Part shown: positions 54,095 through 63,875 of the stretch, one piece after another | Position numbering within the stretch: the stretch's first letter is position 1 | How the letters are laid out: each line of letters opens with the position of its first letter | NCBI GenBank assembly: GCA_963774415.1 | Contig: CAVZEU010000003.1 | Location: 1,054,001 to 1,118,000, forward strand | DNA: 64,000 bases | Direction of reading: 5' to 3' | Source of the DNA: SZUA-36 sp963774415 | GTDB lineage: Bacteria > Pseudomonadota > Gammaproteobacteria > Xanthomonadales > SZUA-36 | Notes under the pieces: generated by a model | Seen by the model: the letters and a program-made list of their open reading frames with translations, nothing else | Told to the model about the DNA's origin: nothing | Databases searched by the model: none | Program-made: the position numbers and the translations under genes

Positions 54095-54465
54095 GAAATT
54101 TTCTCCTTGGATTAAGAACAAATGGGGTGTGCCGCCCCGACACCTAGTGGCGGCTGCTCCGGTTTCCTGTCACTTCCCCTCCAGCAATCCTGGCCGGCAG
54201 AGGGATATGGCTGTCCCTGACGACGCCCTCCTGCCCCTGGCCTGTCGCCGGCACGGTTGACGCACCCAGGTCCGCGGGCGCGGGATGAGAGGGCTGATGC
54301 CTTCAATTCCATGTATTGCTGCTGCTCCCCGAATTTGCGTCTTCTCAATCGTGACGGTCATCGTGTTGACTGCTCGGCCCAGTCTAAAGGGCGTGTGTGA
54401 CAATTCCGTGACATGGCGCGCCGGCCCGCCGACCCTGGCAAGGCCCGCCCGAGGAGCAGGCGGGA
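54095..54465. other. leader and promoter region of the porin gene, with Pho box
   Basis: 371 bp between the porin start and the phoR stop. It contains a PhoB-binding site (54398-54413) in the porin direction and otherwise no gene. Confidence 0.55.
54398..54413 (-). promoter_or_regulatory. Pho box (PhoB-binding site)
   Basis: Two TGACA blocks (54398-54402 and 54409-54413) are spaced 11 bp apart. On the minus strand this reads TGTCACGGAATTGTCA, close to the Pho box repeat (CTGTCAT-N4-CTGTCAT), oriented towards the porin gene. The genes for PhoR and PhoB themselves lie 50 bp upstream. Confidence 0.6.
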
Positions 54466-55752
54466 CTATCGCAAGTTATTGCTGGATAAGGGGAAAACAC
54501 AGCGAAACTCGCTGCCTTCGTCGAGTTCGCTGTCGATCTCGAGGTGGCCGCCATGGCTGTTGAGAACGTGTTTGACGATGGCGAGGCCCAGCCCGGTGCC
54601 GCCGCTGTGCCGGTTACGGTCGCTGCCGACGCGGTAGAAGCGTTCGGTGATCCGGGGAATGTCGCGGCGCGGGATGCCGATGCCGGTGTCGCGGACAGCA
54701 AAAACCAGTTGGTCCTCTTCCTGCTGCCAGGTCACGTGGATGCTGCCGCCGGTCGGCGTATAGCGGATCGCGTTGACGACCAGGTTCTGGAAGGCGCTTT
54801 TCAGGTCGGCCTCGACGCCACGCAGGCGCAGACCGGCCTGGACGTCGAACTGCAGGGCGTGTCTGCCCTGACTGATGTCGCGGGCCTGCTTTTCAATCTG
54901 CGCGAGCATGGCGGGGACGTCCACCTCGTCGGCGTCGTCGTGTCCGTTCGCTTCCTGCAATCTCGACAGTTCCAGCAGGTCGGCGATCAGGTCGTTCATC
55001 TGCCGGGCCTGTTGCAGCATCCGCTCGATGTTTTTCTGTTTGACCGCTCCCGGCTGGTCCCGCAGCATTTCGAGGTAACCGAGCAACACCGTCAAGGGTG
55101 TGCGCAATTCGTGCGAAACGTTGGCGACGAGATCGCGCCGCATGCGTTCGAGGTTCTCGATATCCGTGACGTCGCGCAGGATCAACAGCCGGTGGTCCTT
55201 TCTGAAACGGACCGAGTTGACCTGCAGCGTGAGGTTGTTGTCGGCCGGGCTGGTAATTTCCAGTTTGCTCGGGAGCCGGTCCTGCACCGCCAGCCAATTG
55301 GCAAAACGCGGGTCGCGGATGAGGTTGGTGACGGCCTGGCCCTTGTCGCCCGGGTTTTTCAAGCCGAGGAGTTTCACCGCCGAGCCGTTGAACCAGCGGA
55401 TCAGGTCATTTTTGTCGATAACGAGGGTCGCGTCCGGGAAGGCGTCGGTCATGCCCGCAAAATCGTCGATGACGGACTGGTATTGGCGGTTGCGCTTCAG
55501 GTTGAGTTTCTGCAGGGCGGCGATGCGGTCGAATATCTCAGCCCACATGCCGAGGCTCTCGGGAGGCGTTTTATCCGGGGATTGCAGCCAGTGATGCAGC
55601 CGCAGACTGTTGTAAAGCAGCCAAGCGAAGTACGCGGAAATGAACAGGCTGAACCCGACGAGCGGTTGCCCGAAGAGCCAGCCGACCAGCACGGCTGCGG
55701 CGATCCCGGCCGACAGGCGGCCGAGTTGATGGATCCAGTTGCCGCGGCGCAC
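54466..55752 (-). CDS. phoR: phosphate-regulon sensor histidine kinase PhoR
   Basis: 428 residues. An N-terminal membrane segment pair (about 14-50) without a large periplasmic domain, a PAS domain (about 95-200), then His214 in RRDLVANVSHELRTPLTVLL and the HATPase DTGIGIPRRDIPRITERFYR, GGTGLGLAIVKHVL. The PhoR-type PAS arrangement and the downstream phoB neighbour support the identity. The start is GTG at 55752, three bases from the phoB stop. Confidence 0.93.
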   Translation of the reverse strand: MRRGNWIHQLGRLSAGIAAAVLVGWLFGQPLVGFSLFISAYFAWLLYNSLRLHHWLQSPDKTPPESLGMWAEIFDRIAALQKLNLKRNRQYQSVIDDFAGMTDAFPDATLVIDKNDLIRWFNGSAVKLLGLKNPGDKGQAVTNLIRDPRFANWLAVQDRLPSKLEITSPADNNLTLQVNSVRFRKDHRLLILRDVTDIENLERMRRDLVANVSHELRTPLTVLLGYLEMLRDQPGAVKQKNIERMLQQARQMNDLIADLLELSRLQEANGHDDADEVDVPAMLAQIEKQARDISQGRHALQFDVQAGLRLRGVEADLKSAFQNLVVNAIRYTPTGGSIHVTWQQEEDQLVFAVRDTGIGIPRRDIPRITERFYRVGSDRNRHSGGTGLGLAIVKHVLNSHGGHLEIDSELDEGSEFRCVFPLSSNNLR

Positions 55753-55754
55753 GC

Positions 55755-56462
55755 TCAGGAGATTTCCAGCACGAAGCGGTAACCGTGGCCGCGCACGGTC
55801 TGTACATGGCTATCGATGGCCGCGACCTGGAGTATTTTGCGCAAACGCCTGATGTGGACGTCCACCGTGCGTTCCTCGAGATAGGCGTTGGTGCCCCAGA
55901 CGTGGTCCAATAGCTGCGAGCGGCTGTATGCCCGGTTGGGGTGGGTGAGGAAGAATTCCAGCAGGCGATACTCGGTCGGCCCGAAATGGACCGGCTTGCC
56001 GTCGATCAGCACCTGGTGCGAGGCGGTGTCCATGACGATGTTTCCAGCCTTCAGCTTGCCGTCGGAGTCGCCCGGCTTGGTCCGGCGCATGACCGCGTTG
56101 ATCCGCGCCACCAGTTCCCGTGACGAGAAAGGCTTGCCGATGTAGTCGTCCGCCCCCGCATTCAGGCCGGTGACCCGGTCGTCTTCAAACCCCTTGGCTG
56201 TCAACATGATGATGGGAATCGTTGCGGTCACCGCCTCCCTGCGCAACCGACGGGTCAGTTGCGGCCCGCTCATGCCGGGCATCATCCAGTCGAGCAGGAT
56301 GACGTCGGGCTTTTCCTCACCGATACTGAGGAGCGCGGCCCCGGCATCCGCCGCGCAGCGCACGTTCATCCCGGACCTGCCGAGCATCTCCGTCAGCATC
56401 TCCCGAATGGCTTCGTCGTCGTCGACCACCAGTACATTGACTTGCTTTTCGGCTTTATCCAC
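55755..56462 (-). CDS. phoB: phosphate-regulon response regulator PhoB
   Basis: 235 residues. Phosphoacceptor Asp58 in DVILLDWMMPGMSG and winged-helix domain with LEFFLTHPNRAYSRSQLLDH and YLEERTVDVHIRRLRKIL, the PhoB signature. GTG start at 56462. Same transcription direction as phoR, so one operon. Likely activates the porin via the Pho box at 54398 and acts with PhoU (48322). Confidence 0.93.
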   Translation of the reverse strand: MDKAEKQVNVLVVDDDEAIREMLTEMLGRSGMNVRCAADAGAALLSIGEEKPDVILLDWMMPGMSGPQLTRRLRREAVTATIPIIMLTAKGFEDDRVTGLNAGADDYIGKPFSSRELVARINAVMRRTKPGDSDGKLKAGNIVMDTASHQVLIDGKPVHFGPTEYRLLEFFLTHPNRAYSRSQLLDHVWGTNAYLEERTVDVHIRRLRKILQVAAIDSHVQTVRGHGYRFVLEIS

Positions 56463-56863
56463 TGGGGAGTCCCCGATCAGTTGAAAGCCCGTGACAAACA
56501 GCGAAACACGGCCGCTGCATCGTAATCCATGCCCGTGTGCCGCCGCTCTTGCGTGTCGTTCCGGGCGCTCGAAGGCGCAGCCGCTCCGGCCAGCCGGCGG
56601 CCCCCCGATTATTAAGGTCGTATGTTACCGTTTGGTGACGGCGGCGTGAACAGGGATTGTCAACAGGCTCCGGCCGGGGTCTTCGCCAAGGCCATGCGCC
56701 TTTCCCACCGGTCTGAGCAACGGCTTGATTGCGTTGGAAATGTTGGCCCATGCTGACCTGGCGGCAGCCGCCGCTGCGAACGTCCAGCGCACGTCCTCCA
56801 TCGCTGTAACCGATGTGAGCAGCCGCCGGCGGTTGATTTCGCGCAGCCCGCGGGGCCGCCGGC
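56463..56863. other. intergenic region upstream of phoB
   Basis: 401 bp between the M48 protease and phoB. I found at most a half Pho-like site (TGACA near 56490) without an 11-bp partner, and no clear promoter or gene. Confidence 0.4.
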
Positions 56864-58333
56864 TCAGCCTTCGTGCGAAGGCTGGTCGAGGTCGCCGATT
56901 TCGATCCGCAGTTCAGTCAACCTCGCGTTGACCCTGGCGCGCTCGTAGTAGTCGAGGTCCGATCGTTTCGACAGTTTTTCCAGTTGCGTGATGGCTTCCT
57001 CGATGCCGCCTTTCTGGTAATAGGATTCGGCGATGGCCAGCGTGGCCCGCACCTCATCTCCGGCCTGGCTATAGGCCCGCGCATACAGCGCATAGAGGTT
57101 GGGGTCGTTTTTGGTTTGCACGAGTTGCTGCTTGAGGACGGCGCTGGCGGTCTGCGCGGCCTCGACGGTATTTTCCGTCAGCAGGGCCTTGCTGTATTCG
57201 AGCGCGATGGCCCGGTTGCCGGGGAATACGTGGTACAGCGCCGCGAGGTTCTTGATCGCCTGCTTACGGTGGTTCCGGTCCAAATCCAGGTCGGCCTTCT
57301 GCAACTGGAAGGCGAGGCTGTTCGGGTCCTGGTTTTGCAGTTCCGTCAGGATGGCGGCGGCTTTACCGAACTGCGTGTCTCGCTGCAGCGCGATCGCCAG
57401 GCCGTAGCGGTTGCCCATGCTCCTGGCCTCGCTCGCAGGCTTTGCCAATTCCGTTTTGAAATAGGTGATGGCTTTCTTGGGATCCTGCGCCAGCAATGCC
57501 CTGAGCCTGGCCTGGACGACGTAGAACTGGCTCTCTTCCTCCGGCGTGGCCGGCGGCAGGTTCTGAATCCGGTCTTCCGCCTCCGCGATCCGATTGACGG
57601 ATACGGGGTGCGTGCGCAGAAACTCCGGCGCTTCCTCGCCGTTGGCGCGCGTGGTGTGGGCCATCTTGACAAAGAAATCGGCCATGCCCTGCGGATCGTA
57701 TCCGGCCTCGGACAAGGTCTTGATACCGACGCGGTCAGCTTCAATCTCGTTTTGGCGGGTAAAATTGATTTGTGCCTGCTGCGTTACGGCCTGGGCGCCC
57801 ATCACGGCGCCGGTGACGACCTGCCCGTTGCCGCCGCCGGCGAGGATCGCACCCATCATCGCCAGCATGGCCATGACATTCATCGTCTTCGCTTTCTCGA
57901 ACGCACGGTACAGGTGCATTTGCGTGATGTGGGCGATTTCGTGGGACAGCACACCGGCGACTTCGTCCTGGTCGTCGGCGAGCAGGATCAGCGCGCTGTG
58001 CAGGGCGATGACGCCGCCGGGCGCGGCAAAGGCGTTGATGGCCTTTTGATCCAATACCACGAAAGTGAAGGCGGTATCGGGCGCATCGCTGTGCGCGGCC
58101 AGTTTATAGCCCATGTCCGAAATGAAATCGTTGATCAGCGGGTCTTCCACCAAGAGGTGGTAGGCGCGCATCTGGCGGATGAGTTTTTGCGCGTATTCTT
58201 TCTCATCGCTCTTGGAAATGACGTTACTGGCTGAATTACCGAGTTCCGGCAAAGAGATGCGCTCGGCCCGTGAAACGCTCGACAAAGAGAGGGCCGCCAC
58301 CGACAGCATGGTAATGAAATACCTCGAGGTCAT
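56864..58333 (-). CDS. periplasmic M48 metalloprotease/chaperone, BepA-like
   Basis: 489 residues. Signal peptide MTSRYFITMLSVAALSLSS cut near SRA. The M48 zinc motif is HEIAH (His131, Glu132, His135) in VLSHEIAHITQMH, with EIEADRVGIKTLSEAGYD supplying the third ligand. The C-terminal 200 residues contain TPR-like repeats (KEAILTELQNQDPNSLAFQL-type helices). BepA family proteases degrade stalled LptD and OMPs in the outer-membrane assembly pathway, linking it with the Cpx stress genes nearby. Confidence 0.9.
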   Translation of the reverse strand: MTSRYFITMLSVAALSLSSVSRAERISLPELGNSASNVISKSDEKEYAQKLIRQMRAYHLLVEDPLINDFISDMGYKLAAHSDAPDTAFTFVVLDQKAINAFAAPGGVIALHSALILLADDQDEVAGVLSHEIAHITQMHLYRAFEKAKTMNVMAMLAMMGAILAGGGNGQVVTGAVMGAQAVTQQAQINFTRQNEIEADRVGIKTLSEAGYDPQGMADFFVKMAHTTRANGEEAPEFLRTHPVSVNRIAEAEDRIQNLPPATPEEESQFYVVQARLRALLAQDPKKAITYFKTELAKPASEARSMGNRYGLAIALQRDTQFGKAAAILTELQNQDPNSLAFQLQKADLDLDRNHRKQAIKNLAALYHVFPGNRAIALEYSKALLTENTVEAAQTASAVLKQQLVQTKNDPNLYALYARAYSQAGDEVRATLAIAESYYQKGGIEEAITQLEKLSKRSDLDYYERARVNARLTELRIEIGDLDQPSHEG

Positions 58334-58547
58334 CTCAGCCCCTGCGCGCCGGCACTACCGGCTCGAGAAAAAGTTGGCAGCGTGGCCTACGGACGAGGCT
58401 AAGATAGCTTCTTGTCAAACCTTGTTTTTGCGTGACTTGCACCCTACTTTCATGGAAACTCGCAATTTCGTCTTTAGGACAGTAACACAGCTTGGATTGT
58501 TCCTGTGAGCGTATGGATTCCATCGGCATTTTCAAGGGCTTAATATA

Positions 58548-58802
58548 ATGCGCATAACCATTTACACCAAGGCCCATTGCAGCTTTTGTTTCGCGGCGAA
58601 GAACGTGCTGGCGAAACGCGGAATCGCATTCGAGGAGATTCCGGTCACCAATGCGGCCGAGGAAATGCAGATGCGGGAAATCACCGGCGGCAGGACGGTA
58701 CCGCAAATCCTGCTCGACGGTGTGCCCATCGGCGGCTACATGGAGTTGGCCGAGCTTGACAGCGACGGCGGCCTGGAGAAGTTGCTCGGGGAGAGCGCCT
58801 GA
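58548..58802 (+). CDS. grxC: glutaredoxin 3
   Basis: 84 residues, glutaredoxin size. Active site is Cys11-Ser-Phe-Cys14 (CSFC) rather than the commoner CPYC, in YTKAHCSFCFAAKNVL. The cis-Pro TVPQILLDG and the GGYMELAELD glutathione-binding region are intact. Reduces protein disulfides with glutathione in the cytoplasm. Starts at ATG 58548. Confidence 0.93.
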   Translation: MRITIYTKAHCSFCFAAKNVLAKRGIAFEEIPVTNAAEEMQMREITGGRTVPQILLDGVPIGGYMELAELDSDGGLEKLLGESA

Positions 58803-59137
58803 TACAACACCCGACACAAGATCGGGAGCGCTGCGGCGCTTTGGGTCGGCAGGCGCAGCGCGTGTCGCGGAAACACGATCGTCTTGCGGCAGCTTATGTT
58901 GCAGGAAAGCAACACGATCGGCGAGTTCCCCGTGCGCGCGGCGGGTGTGGCCCCGGTAACGCCGGGCCCTCCGCCGTAAATCAAGCCTAAACAGGCGCTT
59001 ATACCTCGCTCGGGACGTTTCATATAGCCGCTGTTTGGGGAATGCGCGGCGCCTCAATTGTCGTTGACAGGCTGTTGTTTTCCTGCCATATTTCCTATAA
59101 TCGGGGACAGAGATCAGGCTGGATTACGGCGTCAGGA
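58803..59137. other. intergenic region before the outer-membrane protein gene
   Basis: 335 bp. A TATAAT occurs at 59096-59101, with TTGTTT 15 bases or TTGACA 26 bases upstream; neither spacing is canonical, so no promoter is called. No gene seen. Confidence 0.4.
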
Positions 59138-60325
59138 ATGAAATTCCGGTTTTGGGCAATGGTGTTGGCCGCGTTGGGGATGCTTCCCGCGCTGGCACTC
59201 GCGCGCCTGTCCGGTCCGCCGGCCAACGCGCTTGCCGTGGCCGGAACGGGTCTCACGCCGTTTTATGTCCTGGGTTTCGAACTCGGCCCCTGGCAGGATT
59301 ATCTGGCCCGCCAACTGACTCCCGATTATCTCAGCGACCCCGCGGCCGAGCCCTTGCACATCTCCTGGCTCGATCAGCGGTCGGTCACGATCCTGCCCCT
59401 GTTCGCGCAGAAATACCTTGGCAAACCAAGCACTTTCGTCAAGTTCGAAGTGGATTGGCAACGCTCCGACGACCTGGGCATGACCAGCTTCGACCCGGGG
59501 TTCATCAGTGGCAAGGCTGGCCTTGAGCGCCAACTGATATCCTCCAGTCTGCAGCACCGCTTTGGCGAGAACCAGCTGCTGGGGGTGGCCGCGGTGTTCG
59601 CAACTCAGAGCTACGGTCTGTCCGGGCTGGGGCTGCAGCGCTATGAGCGGGACATACCGGCGGAATTGCGGCAGTCCCAGTATGATCCGTACCGGGAAAG
59701 CGCTTATGGTACCGGTATTCAACTGGCGTTGCGGAACGAATTGTCCAAGGGCATTGCATTGGACGCCGGTTTCCAGTCGCGCATCAACATGGACCAGTTC
59801 GCCAACTACCGCGGCGTGTACGCGCAACCGGCCGACTTCGACATCCCGGCGCGCGCCAAGCTGGGTCTGGCGTTCAGGGCCGGCACACGGTCCTGGCTCA
59901 ACGTTGCGGTGGAACGGGTTCTGTATAGCGAAGTCGGGGCCTTTGCCAGTCGCAACCTGCCGGGCCGCTTCCTGTCACTGTTGGGCGACACCACCAGCCC
60001 GTCTTTTTCCTGGAACGACCTCACGGTCTACTCCGTCGGCTGGAATTGGGACAACAGCAAGGGCACGTCGCTATACGTGGATTTCAGTTCACGCACACAA
60101 CCGTCGCCGAGTTCCAGGATTCTCAGCCAGGCCATCGATGCCGATCTGGCCAATAACGCCATGAAAATTGGCTTCAGCCAGCAGTTGAGCATGGGTAGCC
60201 GCTTGCACGTCAATGCTGCGTATGCCCCGTCGGAATACGCGTTTGGCGGCAATGTGCTGGGCGTGACGAGCGACCACCTGAACCAGGATTTTGAACTCGA
60301 GGCGCTCTGGACGCTGGACTTCTGA
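59138..60325 (+). CDS. outer-membrane protein of unknown function
   Basis: 395 residues from ATG 59138. The first 22 residues (MKFRFWAMVLAALGMLPALA plus LA) are a signal peptide. The remainder has alternating beta-strand character and ends TLDF with a terminal Phe, typical of beta-barrel proteins recognised by the BAM complex. I do not recognise the family. Nearby PerM-type transporter may be unrelated. A longer in-frame start at 59042 seems too early because it would put the signal peptide 32 residues in. Confidence 0.65.
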   Translation: MKFRFWAMVLAALGMLPALALARLSGPPANALAVAGTGLTPFYVLGFELGPWQDYLARQLTPDYLSDPAAEPLHISWLDQRSVTILPLFAQKYLGKPSTFVKFEVDWQRSDDLGMTSFDPGFISGKAGLERQLISSSLQHRFGENQLLGVAAVFATQSYGLSGLGLQRYERDIPAELRQSQYDPYRESAYGTGIQLALRNELSKGIALDAGFQSRINMDQFANYRGVYAQPADFDIPARAKLGLAFRAGTRSWLNVAVERVLYSEVGAFASRNLPGRFLSLLGDTTSPSFSWNDLTVYSVGWNWDNSKGTSLYVDFSSRTQPSPSSRILSQAIDADLANNAMKIGFSQQLSMGSRLHVNAAYAPSEYAFGGNVLGVTSDHLNQDFELEALWTLDF

Positions 60326-60422
60326 GTTCTTCCGCGCGGCCTGCTGACACGATGTGGATGCCCGGCACCGGCAGCCCAGGGCGACGGGGCTCGACTGCGT
60401 TCACACGGGATGCAGACCGTTT

Positions 60423-61523
60423 ATGAATGTCCTGATCTCCTGGTTCAGGCGCACCTTTGCCGATCCTCAGGTCGTCATTCTCGGCCTGGTGCTCATCATC
60501 GGTTTCGCCGTTGTGATCGGCCTGGGCAGAATGTTGGCGCCGGTCTTTATCAGCATCGTCATCGCCTACCTGCTCGAAGCGGTCGTTGCGCCGTTGCAAA
60601 GGCTGGGATTGCCGCGCTTCATTGCCGTGCTCCTGGTTTTCCTGTTGTTTCTCGCCAGCCTGTTTTTCCTGCTCTTCGGTCTCGGGCCCATGCTGACAAA
60701 GCAGCTGACGCAACTGGTGCAGCAGTTGCCGAACTATATCGACCAGGGGCAGGAGTTGTTGCTGGAGTTGCCCCAGCGCTACCCGCAGCTGGTTTCCGAG
60801 CAGCAGATTCAGCAACTGATCGGCAGTATCGGCAACGAAATGGCCGGCGCTGGCCAGAAGATCGTCACCTGGTCGCTGGCAACCGTCGGTAACGTGGTCG
60901 GCTTATTGGTCCTGCTGGTGCTGATCCCGGTGCTGGTATTTTTTCTGCTCAAGGACAAGCGCCTGCTGATCGATTGGGTCGGCAGCTACCTGCCGGCCGA
61001 GCGCCATCTCGTTTCTTCGGTCTGGGCGGACGTGGAGGCCCAGATCGCCAATTACGTGCGCGGCAAGGCCGGGGAAATCGTGATCGTCGCCGCAGTGAGC
61101 TACGTGGCGTTCGTAATGCTGGGGCTGCAGTACGCCGCGCTGCTCGCGACCGTGGTGGGCTTTTCCGTGTTGATTCCCTACATAGGCGCGGCGGTGGTGA
61201 CGTTGCCGGTCGCTTTCGTGGCCTATTTTCAGTGGGGCTGGGGCTGGGGCTTCGGCCGGGTCGTGATCGCCTACGCGATTATCCAGGCCCTGGACGGCAA
61301 TGTGCTGGTGCCGTTGCTGTTTTCCGAGGCGCTCAATCTTCACCCCATCGCCATCATCGTGGCCATCTTGGTTTTCGGTGGCCTGTGGGGATTCTGGGGC
61401 ATCTTTTTCGCGATACCGCTGGCAACCCTGGTACAAGCCGTGCTGAAGGCATGGCCCAGGGAGGAACAGCAAAGTGACACGGCGGTGGAAGCGGCGGACC
61501 GGCAAACGGCCGAAGACGCCTGA
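60423..61523 (+). CDS. AI-2E/PerM family membrane transporter
   Basis: 366 residues from ATG 60423. About seven hydrophobic segments with the conserved GKAGEIVIVAAVSYVAFVML and PYIGAAVVTLPVA signatures of the AI-2E (YdgG/TqsA) family. Members export small molecules; TqsA exports autoinducer-2, but others are unassigned, so the substrate is open. Ends GVDRQTAEDA-type polar tail. Confidence 0.85.
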   Translation: MNVLISWFRRTFADPQVVILGLVLIIGFAVVIGLGRMLAPVFISIVIAYLLEAVVAPLQRLGLPRFIAVLLVFLLFLASLFFLLFGLGPMLTKQLTQLVQQLPNYIDQGQELLLELPQRYPQLVSEQQIQQLIGSIGNEMAGAGQKIVTWSLATVGNVVGLLVLLVLIPVLVFFLLKDKRLLIDWVGSYLPAERHLVSSVWADVEAQIANYVRGKAGEIVIVAAVSYVAFVMLGLQYAALLATVVGFSVLIPYIGAAVVTLPVAFVAYFQWGWGWGFGRVVIAYAIIQALDGNVLVPLLFSEALNLHPIAIIVAILVFGGLWGFWGIFFAIPLATLVQAVLKAWPREEQQSDTAVEAADRQTAEDA

Positions 61524-61708
61524 GCGCGGCATCGGCTTGAGTTGGGACCGTCAACGGCGAAACCCGGGTCCGATTCCCAAATACCCTGATCCCGCGCAGG
61601 CGCGGCCGTGCTCGTCATTTGGTGCCGGCCGCTGCTTTTTTTGCCGCGGCGCGGGCGGGTGACCGCTTGCGCGGGGATCGCGTTCTTTCGCGTAAACGAA
61701 GGTAACGT

Positions 61709-63103
61709 CTACAAGGCGTCCGAGGCGTAGTCCGCGAGTCTGGAGCGCTCGCCGCGCTGCAGCGTAATGTGACCGGAATGACGCCAGTGCTTGAAACGGT
61801 CCACGGCGAACGTCAGGCCGGAAGTCGTCTCGGTCAGGTAAGGCGTGTCGATTTGACCCACGTTTCCGAGGCAAACCATCTTGGTGCCGGGTCCGGCCCG
61901 TGTCAGCAGGGCCTTCATTTGCTTGGGCGTGATATTTTGCGCCTCGTCGATGATGACGTACCGGTTCAGGAAAGTACGCCCGCGCATGAAGTTCATCGCG
62001 CGTATCTTGATACGGTTGGCAAGCAGGTCATTGGTGGCCGCCCGGCCCCATTCACCGCCCTCCGTCGTTTGTGTAAGCACCTCGATATTGTCCGTCAGGG
62101 CACCCATCCACGGCGTCATTTTTTCCTCTTCGGTGCCCGGCAGAAAGCCGATGTCCTCGCCGATCGAGACCGTCGCGCGGGTGACTATGATTTCACTGAA
62201 ATACTTCTCGTCCATCGTCAGGGCCAGGCCGGCCGCCAGTGCCAGCAGCGTTTTACCGGTGCCCGCCATGCCCAGCAGCGTCACGAAATCGATGTTGGGG
62301 TCCAGCAGCAGGTTCATGGCGAAATTCTGCTCCCGGTTGCGTGCCCGGATGCCCCATATGCTGTTTTTCCCCGAGGCGTAATCGGTCACCAGTTTCAGCA
62401 CCACAAAGGCCTCGTCGACGTCCGTCACGATAGCTTCAATGCCGTCGCCGTCGCCGATGACGACACACTGGTTGGGATACCAATCGTCGCCCTCAACGCG
62501 CTTGATCCGGTAGCAGGTGGTGCCGTTGTCGTTCCAGGAATCGACCTGCGGGTAGCGATGCCAGAACGACTCGTCTTCGATGGTGATGCCCTTGTAGAGC
62601 AAGTCGACATCGTCCAGCGCCTTGTCGTTGCGATAGTCTTCCGCCAGCACCCCGAGGATGGCGGCCTTGATCCGCAGGTTGATGTCCTTGGATACGAGCA
62701 CGATCTCGTCATCGCTGTGACGGGCCTGCAACGCCAGGGCTGTGCTGAGGATTTCGTTGTCGGCGAAGGAGCCTTCGCTCAGCAGGCTCGGGTGTATGTC
62801 GGTGCTCCGGGTTTGAAAATACAAGCGCCCGTTGGTGGAAGGCAGTTCCAGCCCGTGGGGAACCAGCAGTTCCAGGCCCTGGTCGAGACCGGTGACGCCC
62901 TGTGCGTTCATCATATCGCCGATGAAGCGGCTGACCTGGCGCACGTTGCGCGCGACTTCCGACAATCCCTTCTTGGCCGCGTCGAGTTCCTCCAGCACGA
63001 TCATGGGCAGGAACACGTCGTGTTCCTCGAAGCGGAACATCGCCGTCGGGTCATGCATCAGGACATTGGTGTCCAGGACGTAAAGGCGTTTCTTTTCCGC
63101 CAT
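61709..63103 (-). CDS. PhoH-like ATPase with N-terminal PIN domain
   Basis: 464 residues from ATG 63103. The N-terminus (about 1-150) is a PIN nuclease domain: VLDTNVLMHDPT carries Asp11, with Glu and Asp residues further on (EELDAAKK). The C-terminal part is PhoH-like with P-loop GMAGTGKTLLALAAG and VIIDEAQNITPKQMKALLTR as Walker B. PIN-PhoH proteins are RNA helicase-nucleases of uncertain role. A start at 63229 would add 42 unsupported residues. Confidence 0.88.
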   Translation of the reverse strand: MAEKKRLYVLDTNVLMHDPTAMFRFEEHDVFLPMIVLEELDAAKKGLSEVARNVRQVSRFIGDMMNAQGVTGLDQGLELLVPHGLELPSTNGRLYFQTRSTDIHPSLLSEGSFADNEILSTALALQARHSDDEIVLVSKDINLRIKAAILGVLAEDYRNDKALDDVDLLYKGITIEDESFWHRYPQVDSWNDNGTTCYRIKRVEGDDWYPNQCVVIGDGDGIEAIVTDVDEAFVVLKLVTDYASGKNSIWGIRARNREQNFAMNLLLDPNIDFVTLLGMAGTGKTLLALAAGLALTMDEKYFSEIIVTRATVSIGEDIGFLPGTEEEKMTPWMGALTDNIEVLTQTTEGGEWGRAATNDLLANRIKIRAMNFMRGRTFLNRYVIIDEAQNITPKQMKALLTRAGPGTKMVCLGNVGQIDTPYLTETTSGLTFAVDRFKHWRHSGHITLQRGERSRLADYASDAL

Positions 63104-63281
63104 CAAGAAATTGCTTCCGATCCGGTTTTGGATCCTGTTGCTACCATGCAAAGAAATGGCCCCATGCTCCGGGGCTGGCCCTTGGATGCAGCCACGCGGC
63201 GCCGTGCCCCGCTCATGCGCGGCGACCAAACCGCGCTCTGCCTGGCGGCCTTGGTGGGCATACGCATGGTGTCAACAGGCC

Positions 63282-63746
63282 CTAGTCAAGTGCTTTGAGC
63301 GCTTCGAGGACCGCCTCTGCGTGGCCCGGGACGCGTACTTTGCGCCATTCATGGCGCAGAACGCCTTCCCCGTCGAGCAGGAAGGTGCTGCGAACCACGC
63401 CCATGTACTTGCGCCCGTACATGCTTTTTTCGTGAATGACGTCGAATTGCTTGCACAGGGCTTCGTCGGTGTCGCTGAGCAGGTGAAACGGAAACCGGAA
63501 TTTATTGCGGAAATTTTCGTGGCTTTTCACCGAGTCCCTGGAAACGCCGAGAATCTCGCCGCCGGCAGATTTGAATTCGTCGTACAGGTCTCGAAAGGCC
63601 TCGCCCTCGCGCGTACAGCCGGAAGTGTTGTCCTTCGGATAAAAGTAGATGACCAGTTTACAGCCCTGGAAATCGCCCAGTGACAAATTTTGGTCGCCGG
63701 TGGCGGGAAGGGTGAAATTGGTTACACGCTTGCCTACCTTGACCAT
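63282..63746 (-). CDS. bcp: peroxiredoxin, Bcp/PrxQ family
   Basis: 154 residues. Peroxidatic Cys44 in PKDNTSGCTREGEAF reduces peroxides; the position five residues on is Glu rather than the resolving Cys of E. coli Bcp (Cys50), so it may be a one-Cys type or use Cys29/Cys near CKQFD. Conserved FFYP-like YFYPKDN and FHLLSDTDEALCKQFD. Divergent from dapA across 129 bp, a common gammaproteobacterial neighbour. Confidence 0.92.
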   Translation of the reverse strand: MVKVGKRVTNFTLPATGDQNLSLGDFQGCKLVIYFYPKDNTSGCTREGEAFRDLYDEFKSAGGEILGVSRDSVKSHENFRNKFRFPFHLLSDTDEALCKQFDVIHEKSMYGRKYMGVVRSTFLLDGEGVLRHEWRKVRVPGHAEAVLEALKALD

Positions 63747-63875
63747 GTTTCCTCCGGGTACAGATTGGATCAGCCGCCCGTACCAACCGTGCGTCCGCGT
63801 CTGCTGGGAGGATACTTGTCAGCCACGGGGTCCGCAAGTACTATTGCGCAACGTTTTAAACGCATGGGTTTAGGT

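Noticed and set aside
59064..59101. TTGACA and TATAAT upstream of the outer-membrane protein
   Set aside because: Spacing is 26 bases instead of 17; a nearer TTGTTT is 15 bases away, which is short and weak.
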